In this document: positions 43,782-52,063 of the stretch, piece by piece
Layout of the letters: the number at the start of each line of letters is the position of its first letter
How positions within the stretch are numbered: the stretch's first letter is position 1
Origin: Pseudomonas proteolytica
GTDB taxonomy: Bacteria > Pseudomonadota > Gammaproteobacteria > Pseudomonadales > Pseudomonadaceae
Length of the DNA stretch: 64,000 nucleotides
Direction: 5' to 3'
Assembly: GCF_007858275.1 (NCBI RefSeq)
Contig: NZ_VFEV01000020.1
Location: 1-64,000 of the forward strand
Position numbers and translations under genes: made by a program
Notes under the pieces: model-generated
Told to the model about the DNA's origin: nothing
The model's database searches: none
What the model saw: only the letters and a program-made list of their open reading frames with translations

Positions 43782-45199
43782 AGGATATCGCGCACCTTGT
43801 CCAGCGATGGGTCGATATCCAGGGTCTCGATGGCCCCAAAGCCGATAATCAGGCCGCACCGCACCGGTGCTTCATGAAAAAACACGTCCAGTGGGTACAG
43901 CCCGACTTCCACTTGGCGCGCCAGTTCGATCAGCAAGGGAATGTTTACTGCCCCCTTGCACAGCGCCGCCAGGTGGAACCCGGCCACGCTGGGCACGGCT
44001 TCGAACCAGGGAGACAAGTCGCCGGCCAGGCGGCTGAGGATGCGCTCGCGGCGGGTAGCGTAGACGGTGTGACAGCGCCGAATGTGCTTGAGCAGGTAGC
44101 CTTCGCTGATGAACTTGGCGAGTGCCCATTGCGGCAGTGTCGAGGTGTGCTGGTCGGTCAGTTGCTTGGCCTTGACCACCGCGCCATGGATCGCCGGCGG
44201 CAGTACTGCATAACCCAGGCGCAGGTCCGGCAGCAGGGTTTTGGAGAAGGTCCCGACGTAGGCCACAATGCCGCGCTCGTCCATGCTTTGCAGGGAGTGG
44301 GTGGGTCGGCCTTCGTAGCGGAAATCACTGTCGTAGTCGTCTTCGATGATGATCGCGCCCAATTCCAGCGCGCGTGCCAGCAGCGCCTCGCGACGTGCCT
44401 GGCTCATGGGCATGCCAAGGGGGAACTGGTGGGAAGGCGTCACGTAGATCAGCCGTGTGCCCTGGGGAATCTGCGTGACCTGGATACCTTCGGCATCCAC
44501 CGGCACGCTGGCCACCGTTGCCCCTACGGCCTCGAACATCAAGCGGGCGGGGGTGTAGCCGGGGTCTTCCATGGCCACCAGGCTGCCCGGTTCAAGTACC
44601 ACCCGGGCGATCAGGTCCAAGGCTTGCTGGGCGCCATTGCACACCACAATGTCGGTGTCGCGGCAGTTGACCCCCCGGGAAAATGCGATGTGCCCGGCGA
44701 TCGCGCTACGCAGGGCCGGCAGGCCTTCGGGTTGGCTATAGAACCCGCTGTTCTGGGCGGTGCGGCGCAAGGCGTCGAGGGTGCAGCGCCGCCATTCGTC
44801 CTGGGGGAACAGGCTGCGGGTGGTGGCGCCGCCGATGAACTCGCACCGCAAGGTGCCGTCGCGGGTCGGGTGGCGCATGGGCGAGGGCAGCGCCTGCCAT
44901 TTGGCCAAGTGCGCGGCGCAGGCCAGGTCGGCAGCGTCCTGGCGCCGGGCAGGGCGGTTTGCCTGACTGTTGACGAAGGTGCCACGGCCAATCTTCCCCA
45001 CCAGCAGCCCTTCATAGGTCAGCAGCGCATAGGTGTCGGAGACGGTCTTGCGCGACACCCCCAACTGCTCGGCCAGCAGGCGGCTGGGCGGCAGCTGCGC
45101 ACCCGAGGCCAGGCGCCCGGACTGGATGGCCGCGAGCAATTGCCGATACAGCTGTTCGGCCAGATCCTTGCGGCCATTGATGACGACGTGCAGTTCCAT
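43766..45199 (-). CDS. MocR-type regulator (GntR helix-turn-helix fused to an aminotransferase-like domain)
   Basis: 477 residues. N-terminal winged helix (LYRQLLAAIQSGRLASGAQLPPSRLLAEQLGVSRKTVSDTYALL, residues ~18-62), a linker, then a fold-type I aminotransferase domain. The PLP lysine is in YVGTFSKTLLPDLRLGYAVLP near residue 315, and the aspartate is in IIIEDDYDSDFRYEG. Such proteins use PLP as an effector or to sense amines. It is transcribed away from the AhpD-like gene and towards the cupin gene, and shared motifs upstream of both make them its likely targets. Confidence 0.93.
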   Translation of the reverse strand: MELHVVINGRKDLAEQLYRQLLAAIQSGRLASGAQLPPSRLLAEQLGVSRKTVSDTYALLTYEGLLVGKIGRGTFVNSQANRPARRQDAADLACAAHLAKWQALPSPMRHPTRDGTLRCEFIGGATTRSLFPQDEWRRCTLDALRRTAQNSGFYSQPEGLPALRSAIAGHIAFSRGVNCRDTDIVVCNGAQQALDLIARVVLEPGSLVAMEDPGYTPARLMFEAVGATVASVPVDAEGIQVTQIPQGTRLIYVTPSHQFPLGMPMSQARREALLARALELGAIIIEDDYDSDFRYEGRPTHSLQSMDERGIVAYVGTFSKTLLPDLRLGYAVLPPAIHGAVVKAKQLTDQHTSTLPQWALAKFISEGYLLKHIRRCHTVYATRRERILSRLAGDLSPWFEAVPSVAGFHLAALCKGAVNIPLLIELARQVEVGLYPLDVFFHEAPVRCGLIIGFGAIETLDIDPSLDKVRDILQQIG

Positions 45200-45265
45200 G
45201 GAGCATCCCGAGGCGGTCAGACTGCGCCCAGATTACCCGCAACCGTGGGGCGCGCCTACGGCCAA

Positions 45266-45302
45266 GGCGGTCTAGGCATAAAGCGCAACTTTGGCTATAG
45301 GG
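45266..45302. promoter_or_regulatory. candidate MocR site between the MocR and AhpD-like genes
   Basis: TTGGCTATAGG (45291-45301) is identical to the motif before the cupin gene and lies 61 nt before the AhpD-like start. A looser copy, GGCGGTCTAGGCAT (45266-45279), is about 25 nt upstream in the same orientation. Confidence 0.55.
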
Positions 45303-45361
45303 CACAGGCCGGCGCGGTCTTAAGCTGGCGGCCATCGTCTTTGCCCATCGAGGCCGCCCCT

Positions 45362-45802
45362 ATGCAACCGCGTCTGGATTACTACACGGCTTCGCCCCAA
45401 GCGCTTAAAGGCATGATGGTGCTTGAGGCAACGTTGTTCGAGCTGGCCATCGACAGGCCTTTGCTTGACCTGATAAGGATCCGCGTCTCGCAACTGAACC
45501 ACTGTGGGTTTTGCAGTGACATGCATGCCATGGCGGCGTTGGCGCGGGGCGAAAGCACGCGGCGTCTTTTGGCGTTGTGCGTGTGGCGTGATTCGCCGCT
45601 GTTCACTCGCCGCGAACAACTTGCCCTGGCGTGGAGCGAGGCCACGGCGTTGCTGGGGTGTGCAGGCGTGCCGGATGCGCTGTTCGCCGCCGCCCGTGCC
45701 GAGTTCGGCGAGCAGGCCCTGGTGGACCTGACCATGGCGGTTACGACCATCAGCGGCTGGAACCGCCTGGCCGTCGCCTTTGGCCAGTTGCCGCCAGAAT
45801 AA
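45362..45802 (+). CDS. carboxymuconolactone decarboxylase/AhpD-like protein
   Basis: 146 residues from the ATG at 45362; the open frame extends far upstream but that part is antisense to the MocR gene. The redox centre CGFCSDMH (Cys-x2-Cys-x3-His) is at about residues 45-52, as in AhpD and its relatives. DRPLLDLIRIRVSQLNHCG and MAVTTISGWNRLAVAF complete the family pattern. Probably a peroxidase-like or redox enzyme of the cytosol. Divergent from mocR, which likely controls it through the TTGGCTATAGG motif. Confidence 0.92.
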   Translation: MQPRLDYYTASPQALKGMMVLEATLFELAIDRPLLDLIRIRVSQLNHCGFCSDMHAMAALARGESTRRLLALCVWRDSPLFTRREQLALAWSEATALLGCAGVPDALFAAARAEFGEQALVDLTMAVTTISGWNRLAVAFGQLPPE

Positions 45803-45856
45803 GCCCACCCGGATAAAGATCTACCGCTGCGGCGCTTGTGGCCCGTAGCACCATCG

Positions 45857-45915
45857 CCCTATGCCAAGGCATTTGTTGCCGGCAAACCATGTGACCCACG
45901 TCATGGCATAGGGAG
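45857..45915 (+). promoter_or_regulatory. inverted repeat covering the ribosome site of the RTX-like gene
   Basis: CCCTATGCCA (45857-45866) and TGGCATAGGG (45904-45913) are perfect 10-bp inverts with a 37-nt loop that holds a smaller TTGCCGGCAA dyad. The right arm includes the GGG of the GGGAG ribosome site (45911-45915), 6 nt before the ATG at 45922. In RNA this stem would mask translation initiation. It could equally be a DNA operator. Confidence 0.5.
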
Positions 45916-45921
45916 CGACTC

Positions 45922-48900
45922 ATGACTCAACCTGATACACCCGCAGTGGACGCACCTTTGGCGCTGGCCGATCTGGATGCCCGGCTGGGGGATCTGCTGG
46001 TCGGTGTTTTACCGGTTCGCCGTACCGTGCTGGCTCAAATGGGCGCGCAGATAAACGGCAAGCCCATCAACGTGCACCACCTGGGTGGGCGCGAGGCCGA
46101 CCAGGCGCTGCTCGATTCGATCCGCTTTGCGGCGCCGCAGCTCAAGGCATTCCTGGGCACGGACGCCACCGTCAGTGATGGTAGCGCCAACCTGCTGTTC
46201 GAGTTCGCCGCATTACGCTCAACCCCGGCCAAGCCGCTGCTTGAGGGGGCGTCGATGCAGGACAGCAGTGACACGATGACCCGGCTCGATGACTTGCTGC
46301 GCGCCGTGCAGAACACCAACCTCAACCAGACCCAGCAGCGTGAAGGCTTGCCCGCCTGGGTCGACACTCCCCGAAGCCGAACCCTGGAAGCGATGGGGAC
46401 TGGCTTGCAGGTCTATGGCTATTACAGCGCGATCAACGCCTTGGCCCAGGCCATCAAGACCGGTGATATTCGCCAGACCCTGGCCGCCGGTGGCGAATTG
46501 CTCGCCGAGCTGACATCCAGCGCCCTGGAGTTGGCCCTGGAGCGCCTGGGCAAGGGCATGCTGGAGAACGGCGGGCGTGTGTTCAAGGGGTTTTGTGCGA
46601 GCAGCGTAGGCCAGTTGTTGCGGCGCGGCGCGGGCCTGTTTGCCCAGGTGTTGACCCTGCCGTTCGACATCTTCAGTGCAGTGCAGTCACTCAAAGACGC
46701 GGCGAAGGCCCAGGGCAAGGAGGCGTTGGACCACTACGTCAATGCCGGCTTCAGCCTGGCCAGTGCAGCCCTGGGCGTGGTGCTGGGGATCGCCGCCCTG
46801 GCGGGTTTCAGCTATGCCGGGCCATTGGGGATTGCCGCGGCCGTGGTGCTGATTCTCGGGGCGCAGATCTACAGCGCAGTGCGTCAGGTGGATGACATTG
46901 ACGATTACATCGAACTGACCGTGTCCGAGCGCATGAGGGCCGGCTGGCTGTCGTTTGCAGGCCGGGAGCTGGACGAGGATGTGCGCGATCGCTACCTGGT
47001 GGCGAGGATGGAAAAGCAGCACGCAACCTACCTTACCGGCGTGGCCGAAAAGTGGCTGCGCGGTGCGCTCAAGAACACCGTACACGCGGTGGTCAATGGG
47101 CGGTTCGAAGTGCGCATGATCCCCGTGCGGGAGTGGAAGCACCGTTGGGACGAAGCGGCGGGAGAGCAGCCCTACCGCGATACCACTGGGCCGGCCATCC
47201 ATGACGGTGATGATGTGGTCGATGCCTCCCATGCCGGCGTCAGCCAACTGCCCGGGGTGGTGCTGGGCAAGCCGTTTGCCCACGCTGCGATCCTCTGGCG
47301 CCTGGGCGATGGGAACGACAACGTCCAGGGCCAGCTGGAGATGCGCAATATCTTTCAGTTCGGGGCGGGGCACAAACGACTCACGGGTGGCATCCGCGAT
47401 GACCAGTTCATATTTGAGCTGCCACCAGATACGTTTGAGGCCGTTGCCACCCCGGGCGCGGCAAGTGAGCTGCACGGTGGCAGCGGCAGCGATACGCTGC
47501 ATTTTGGCTACCGCTCCCCTTACGTCGAGGGCATTGAGGGGCTTGCCATCGATCTGCAGGCCGGCAGCGTCACACGGCGCAAGGATGCCGGCCGCAGCGG
47601 GCTGTCGAACCAGATAACCCTGGACTCGATCGAGAACGTTGCGACGCCAGCGGGCGTAGCCAGTCACGTCAAGGGTACGGCGCAGGCCAATATCCTGATT
47701 GCCGAAGGCAACAACGACCGGATTGAGGCCGGAGCCGGCAATGACACGATCTTCGTCAACGGTACCGATGCCTGGGTCGACGGTGGAACGGGTAGCGACC
47801 GCTACGTCATTGCCAACAACCGGGGCACCGTCACGCTGCACGAGCAGCACTGGCAGGAAGACACGCTGATTGAGCTGGGGTGGGAGCTGTCCAGCATTGC
47901 TGACTGGGTGATCCAGGAATGTGCGTTGGTGATCCGCTCCCTGCGCGGCCTCGACGGCGAGTTGCCGGAGCGCTTGGTCAGGATTGAAAACCTCTACCTG
48001 CATGAATCCGGCGAGCGGCGCCTGGCCGGTCATAATCTGCGTTTACTGACGGCGGACGGTTACACGTTGGAGCCGGTTCTCCCGCCGTTGCTGAGCGCGC
48101 AAGGCGACCAGCCGATCAAGGTGGCTGCCCGCTCGATGAGCCCTGTGCCGGCGTTTCAGCGCGTGTTGGCGGGCGGCGAATGGGTGCTGCCATTCGGCCT
48201 GTCGACCCGCTGCTTTATCGAGCGCGGCGCGGCTGAAAAGCGTGTGCGGGTTCGAATCGCGGGCGGCGCCACGGCCTGTACCCTGTACCTGGACTACCGC
48301 ACCGAGGAACTGATCGATGTGGTGGCCGGGTATCGCGTGACCCTGCGCAGCCAAGGCCCGGTCGACACGCTGACTTACAGCGATGTGACCTTGACCCTGA
48401 CTTTCGCGGACGGCGGCCGCCTGGTCCTGGCCGAGTTCGCCAGCGACCGTGGTGCGCTGCGCGCCGATGTCGCCGCCAATATCCGGGCGGCCAGCCTGAA
48501 GCCCGACTGCGCGTGTGTGCTGGTCTTCAACGATGGCATGTCTTATCGGGTTCAACCGTTGCAGCAATCCTACCTGCAAGACCGTGCCCAGCCGGGCTTC
48601 AGAGTCTTTGACGGCCGTTCGGCACTGTTGGCGCGGGTTGGCAGCCATGGGTTTTTCCGGCCGCTGAGTGCCAAGGGCGTGTGGCTGCAGGCGCTGCCGC
48701 AGACCCTGCGGATCCCGGCTGGGGCCCATCGTCAGACCTATGCGCTGGTGGGGCGCGGGTCGGTGTATGAGGTGCACCCCAGCAGCGGCGCCACCATTGC
48801 CCTGTCTACCCCAGGAGCCCTGGCCAAGACCTCGGATGCCTCCACCTGGCGGATCAACACCAGCGGCCTGGATGAGCTCATCGACCACAAGCAGATCACC

Positions 48901-49287
48901 CTGGCCGAGCACCGGCTCAAGGTGGGCAGCGTGACGCTGATCCTGCCCGTCGTCACAGACCCGCAGGTGCCGCTGGAGCAACTGTACGTGCAGACCCTTG
49001 AAGGCGATCGATACGAGATCCGCCTGGATCTGGGCAGCGTTTACCTGGTGCAACTGGATGCCTCGAGTTACCTGACCATAGCCGAGGTCTGGCAGCAATT
49101 GCGCCGCATGCGTCAGCACTCAAGGTTGATGGCGCGCCGCTTGCGGGTGCTCGGTGTGCAGTTGGCGGATGGCACTGACAGCGCGATTGATTACGACGCG
49201 CTGCTCGATCGGTGGGTCGCCCACGGTGACCCCGCGCGTAGCGTGGCCTCGGCAGACCTGATGCGCGTAAACGTGTCACTCAACTAA
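45922..49287 (+). CDS. RTX-motif protein with a hydrophobic translocation-like region, toxin-like
   Basis: 1,121 residues. The N-terminal ~180 residues are helical. A hydrophobic stretch at about 275-320 (LASAALGVVLGIAALAGF..GIAAAVVLILGAQIYSAV) with the following RQVDDIDDYIELTVSERMRAG resembles the pore/translocation region of Mcf/FitD and TcdA/TcdB-type toxins, by recall. RTX-like calcium repeats follow: HGGSGSDTL (517-525), GNNDRIEAGAGNDTIF (596-611) and DGGTGSDRYVI (620-630). The last ~450 residues are beta-rich. No protease, glycosyltransferase or other catalytic motif and no signal peptide are visible. It is 18 nt upstream of a nuclease-like gene on the same strand, so the two probably act together. 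No RTX type I secretion genes are in the window. Confidence 0.72.
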   Translation: MTQPDTPAVDAPLALADLDARLGDLLVGVLPVRRTVLAQMGAQINGKPINVHHLGGREADQALLDSIRFAAPQLKAFLGTDATVSDGSANLLFEFAALRSTPAKPLLEGASMQDSSDTMTRLDDLLRAVQNTNLNQTQQREGLPAWVDTPRSRTLEAMGTGLQVYGYYSAINALAQAIKTGDIRQTLAAGGELLAELTSSALELALERLGKGMLENGGRVFKGFCASSVGQLLRRGAGLFAQVLTLPFDIFSAVQSLKDAAKAQGKEALDHYVNAGFSLASAALGVVLGIAALAGFSYAGPLGIAAAVVLILGAQIYSAVRQVDDIDDYIELTVSERMRAGWLSFAGRELDEDVRDRYLVARMEKQHATYLTGVAEKWLRGALKNTVHAVVNGRFEVRMIPVREWKHRWDEAAGEQPYRDTTGPAIHDGDDVVDASHAGVSQLPGVVLGKPFAHAAILWRLGDGNDNVQGQLEMRNIFQFGAGHKRLTGGIRDDQFIFELPPDTFEAVATPGAASELHGGSGSDTLHFGYRSPYVEGIEGLAIDLQAGSVTRRKDAGRSGLSNQITLDSIENVATPAGVASHVKGTAQANILIAEGNNDRIEAGAGNDTIFVNGTDAWVDGGTGSDRYVIANNRGTVTLHEQHWQEDTLIELGWELSSIADWVIQECALVIRSLRGLDGELPERLVRIENLYLHESGERRLAGHNLRLLTADGYTLEPVLPPLLSAQGDQPIKVAARSMSPVPAFQRVLAGGEWVLPFGLSTRCFIERGAAEKRVRVRIAGGATACTLYLDYRTEELIDVVAGYRVTLRSQGPVDTLTYSDVTLTLTFADGGRLVLAEFASDRGALRADVAANIRAASLKPDCACVLVFNDGMSYRVQPLQQSYLQDRAQPGFRVFDGRSALLARVGSHGFFRPLSAKGVWLQALPQTLRIPAGAHRQTYALVGRGSVYEVHPSSGATIALSTPGALAKTSDASTWRINTSGLDELIDHKQITLAEHRLKVGSVTLILPVVTDPQVPLEQLYVQTLEGDRYEIRLDLGSVYLVQLDASSYLTIAEVWQQLRRMRQHSRLMARRLRVLGVQLADGTDSAIDYDALLDRWVAHGDPARSVASADLMRVNVSLN

Positions 49288-49305
49288 TACTGGAAAGGGA
49301 TTTCT

Positions 49306-51051
49306 ATGCAACAGACACCTCATTCACCCCGGCCGGGGCCCTCCAGGCCTGCCCCTCGCGTCGAGGCAGGGATCGCTGGCGGCCTGGTCAGGGATTTTGG
49401 TCCTCAGGGCCGTAGCCCTTTTGCCGAGCGTCAGGCGAGCCGCCCGCTGGTACGCGGCCACGATGCGTCGCTTACAGTGCCGCAAATCAGCGACCTGGAC
49501 GTGCCGGGACCCATGCCGCCGATGGCCGTGCTGGTCACCAGATCGCTGCTGCCGGCGCCGAGCGCCGAGGGCGTGTATACCCACAACGGTCGCACTTATC
49601 TGGACCTGGAAACCGGTGAGACGGTACTGGTAGTGCGTGACCCGCACACCGGTGAGTGGCGCGAACGCGCGCCTCATCAATTGGCCGCCACGGGCGCGCC
49701 GGTGCAGCGGGTTGCGGGCAGTTCGTTGTGGGCCAGGCGCACCGCTGCGGCGCAGGCCCCGGTCTCGTTGCCGACAGCGGTCCCGGCCAGAGGGCGCTTG
49801 GACCCGGTGTGGGACCTGCAGCGGTATGACGTCAGCCAAGCGAGCAATGTGCCGCTGTTTCCGATGGCGGGAATGAACGACTTTGTGGTCCAGGGCACGC
49901 GTTACTACGTGAATGCGCAGTTCAACTTGAAGGCCTTCAGGATCAAGGAAAGCCATATCCAGCAGCGCGGGCCTAACGGCAACTTGCGCCCCAGTGGCTC
50001 GTTTGCCGAGGACGGGATTATCCGGCTTTCAGGGCGCGAGCCCCTGACCTATCTGTATGTCGGGGGGGTTACCAGCCGTATCGAACTCGATAACGTGCGC
50101 CAGAAATGGCGGCTGCTCGGCAATGGCGTCGAGGCGATTTACCTGGATACGGGCGGCCATTTGAGTTCGTGGGTGCCGCAGCTTCAATTGCGCGATATCG
50201 GCGATATTATTTCGCAGGCGCGCAGGGTGTTGGGCTACACCGGCGTCAGCAGCGACATGAGCCTGGGAGTCATGTCGACCATGGACAAGAACACCTATGT
50301 CTATATGCAGCAATATGCCCGGCAACTGATCGGGTTCGAGACGACGGCTATACGCCAGGCGCCGGTACGGGATCGGGATCGCATGATTGACGAGCATATC
50401 TGGCGCCATGGTTATCCCTATGACCGTTTGCGCCAGGCGATCAGTGCCCAGGCGGATGGTCGCGCCTTGCCGGTGGGCATCGCGCAGTTTGATCCGCTCC
50501 AGGGTATGGCAACCGTCAGCGCGCGTGAGGGCGGCAGCTTCAACGTTCAAAGCGTCAGCAGCAACGCCCAGCTTCACTACCCCAGGCGGCGCCGAAGTGA
50601 TGAACAGCAAAGGTTGTTCGTGCTATGGGGTTCTATTGACAGCCACGCCACCAGTCAGCGTGGTGAGGCCAATGAGCGTATGTATCGTCAGATGTTGGTC
50701 GATGATGGCTACCAGATTATTCCTGGAGGCACCTATGGTATGGGGCTGCACGGCTTTGATTTGGTGTTCCGAGGGCCTACGGGTGCGGTTTATCTGCTGG
50801 AAATCAAACATATCCCACCGAGTAACACTCACCGTTTGTCCAGTGTCAGCATGGCGAAGGGGTTGGGGTACTGGCAGATGGAAGACCGCTGGGTAAGCGC
50901 GGTATTGGCCCATTCGGAGGCTGCGAATTCACTGGCTGGGGCTGCTGTGGGACAGGCGTTGAGCAGTGGACAGTTATTCAAGCTGATCGGCGCCACGGCA
51001 CCCGATGGCACTCAGTATGTGTTCAAGATTGATATGAGCCCGGTGCGTTAG
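49306..51051 (+). CDS. toxin-like protein with C-terminal PD-(D/E)XK nuclease-like domain
   Basis: 581 residues; GGAAAGGG upstream. The N-terminal 60 residues are proline/arginine-rich and disordered. Small beta modules then appear (VYTHNGRTYLDLETGETVLVVRD and FVVQGTRYYVNAQFNLKAF), like those in the DUF6543 proteins. The C-terminal ~130 residues show RGEANERMYRQMLVDDGYQI, then GFDLVFRGPTGAVYLLEIKH with D485, E499 and K501 in the D-x13-E-x-K spacing of PD-(D/E)XK nucleases, then a Q..W helix (YWQMEDRW). The best reading is a polymorphic-toxin-type nuclease effector. No immunity gene follows: the next 228 bp hold only a REP element. Confidence 0.65.
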   Translation: MQQTPHSPRPGPSRPAPRVEAGIAGGLVRDFGPQGRSPFAERQASRPLVRGHDASLTVPQISDLDVPGPMPPMAVLVTRSLLPAPSAEGVYTHNGRTYLDLETGETVLVVRDPHTGEWRERAPHQLAATGAPVQRVAGSSLWARRTAAAQAPVSLPTAVPARGRLDPVWDLQRYDVSQASNVPLFPMAGMNDFVVQGTRYYVNAQFNLKAFRIKESHIQQRGPNGNLRPSGSFAEDGIIRLSGREPLTYLYVGGVTSRIELDNVRQKWRLLGNGVEAIYLDTGGHLSSWVPQLQLRDIGDIISQARRVLGYTGVSSDMSLGVMSTMDKNTYVYMQQYARQLIGFETTAIRQAPVRDRDRMIDEHIWRHGYPYDRLRQAISAQADGRALPVGIAQFDPLQGMATVSAREGGSFNVQSVSSNAQLHYPRRRRSDEQQRLFVLWGSIDSHATSQRGEANERMYRQMLVDDGYQIIPGGTYGMGLHGFDLVFRGPTGAVYLLEIKHIPPSNTHRLSSVSMAKGLGYWQMEDRWVSAVLAHSEAANSLAGAAVGQALSSGQLFKLIGATAPDGTQYVFKIDMSPVR

Positions 51052-51117
51052 AGGGGAGGTGGTGGTGGGGAGAGCGCTGTTGTGGCAAAGGCGGCTATGG
51101 AGAAGGGGGGGCTTGCT

Positions 51118-51246
51118 GTGGCGAGGGGGCACCCCCGCTGGGCTGCGCAGCAGCCCCAAAACCTGCACCCTCGGTTGGTCTGACACGTTGCGGTGATCCT
51201 ATTAGGGCTGCTGCGCAGCCCAGCGGGGGACAAGCCCCCTTGCCAC
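51118..51246. repeat. REP-type inverted repeat (GTGGCGAGGGGG variant)
   Basis: GTGGCGAGGGGGCACCCCCG..GGCTGCGCAGCAGCCCC and ..GGGGGACAAGCCCCCTTGCCAC with a central core, the same family as 12021. It separates the convergent nuclease-like and SDR genes. Confidence 0.88.
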
Positions 51247-51279
51247 ATACGCTCCACCTCGCCGCACGAGCCGCCGGTG

Positions 51280-52047
51280 TCAGGACAGGAAGCCGCCATC
51301 GACGTTCAGCGACACACCGGTGGTGTAGGTCGAGGCGTCGCTGGCCAGGTAGAGCACGGCGCCGGCCATTTCGCTTGGGGCGGCCACGCGCTTGAGTGGG
51401 ATCTGCGCCAGGGCCATGTTGAGGATCGATTCGTTCTTGACCAGTGCCGAGGCAAATTTGGTGTCGGTCAGGCCCGGCAGCAGGGCGTTGCAGCGAATAC
51501 CGAACTGCGCACATTCCTTGGCGAAGACCTTGGTCATATTGATCACGGCGGCCTTGGTCACCGAGTAGATACCCTGGAAATGCCCGGGGGAAATACCGTT
51601 GATCGAGGCCACGTTGATGATGCTGCCACCCCCGTTTTCACGCATCAGCTTGCCGGCTTCCACCGACATGAAGAAATAACCACGGATGTTCACGTCGACG
51701 GTTTTCTGGAAGGCGCCCAGGTCGGTGTCCAGTACGTTGCAGAACTGCGGGTTGGTCGCGGCATTGTTGACCAGGATGTCCAAACGCCCGAATTGCTCGC
51801 GGATGCCGGCAAACACCTGGGTGATCTGCTCCATCTCACCGATGTGGCAGGCAATGGCCGTAGCCTTGCCACCGGCGGCGATGATCGCGTCGGCCACGTG
51901 TTGGCAGCCATCGATCTTGCGGCTCGACACAATCACATGGGCGCCTTGCTGGGCCAGCAACTTGGCAATGGCCTCACCGATGCCACGGCTGGCGCCGGAG
52001 ACAAAAGCAATCTTGCCGTCGAGGTCGAACAGGTGGGTCTTGGACAT
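51280..52047 (-). CDS. short-chain dehydrogenase/reductase
   Basis: 255 residues, classical SDR. Cofactor site SGASRGIGEAI, NNAATNP, the catalytic set S in INVASINGIS plus YSVTK (Tyr-x3-Lys), and the C-terminal PGLTDTKFAS and TGVSLNVDGGF. It follows a phosphotransferase gene by 16 nt on the same strand. This SDR/phosphotransferase pairing is common near acyl-CoA dehydrogenase genes in pseudomonads, although none is present here. The substrate is probably a hydroxyacyl or related alcohol. Confidence 0.93.
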   Translation of the reverse strand: MSKTHLFDLDGKIAFVSGASRGIGEAIAKLLAQQGAHVIVSSRKIDGCQHVADAIIAAGGKATAIACHIGEMEQITQVFAGIREQFGRLDILVNNAATNPQFCNVLDTDLGAFQKTVDVNIRGYFFMSVEAGKLMRENGGGSIINVASINGISPGHFQGIYSVTKAAVINMTKVFAKECAQFGIRCNALLPGLTDTKFASALVKNESILNMALAQIPLKRVAAPSEMAGAVLYLASDASTYTTGVSLNVDGGFLS

Positions 52048-52063
52048 GGTGGTTCCTTGTCGG

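Noticed and set aside
43700..45361. Long plus-strand extension in front of the AhpD-like protein
   Set aside because: It is antisense to the MocR gene. The real start is the ATG at 45362, where family homology begins.
51052..51279. Immunity gene for the nuclease-like protein
   Set aside because: The space contains a REP element; apparent short frames are readings of that repeat.
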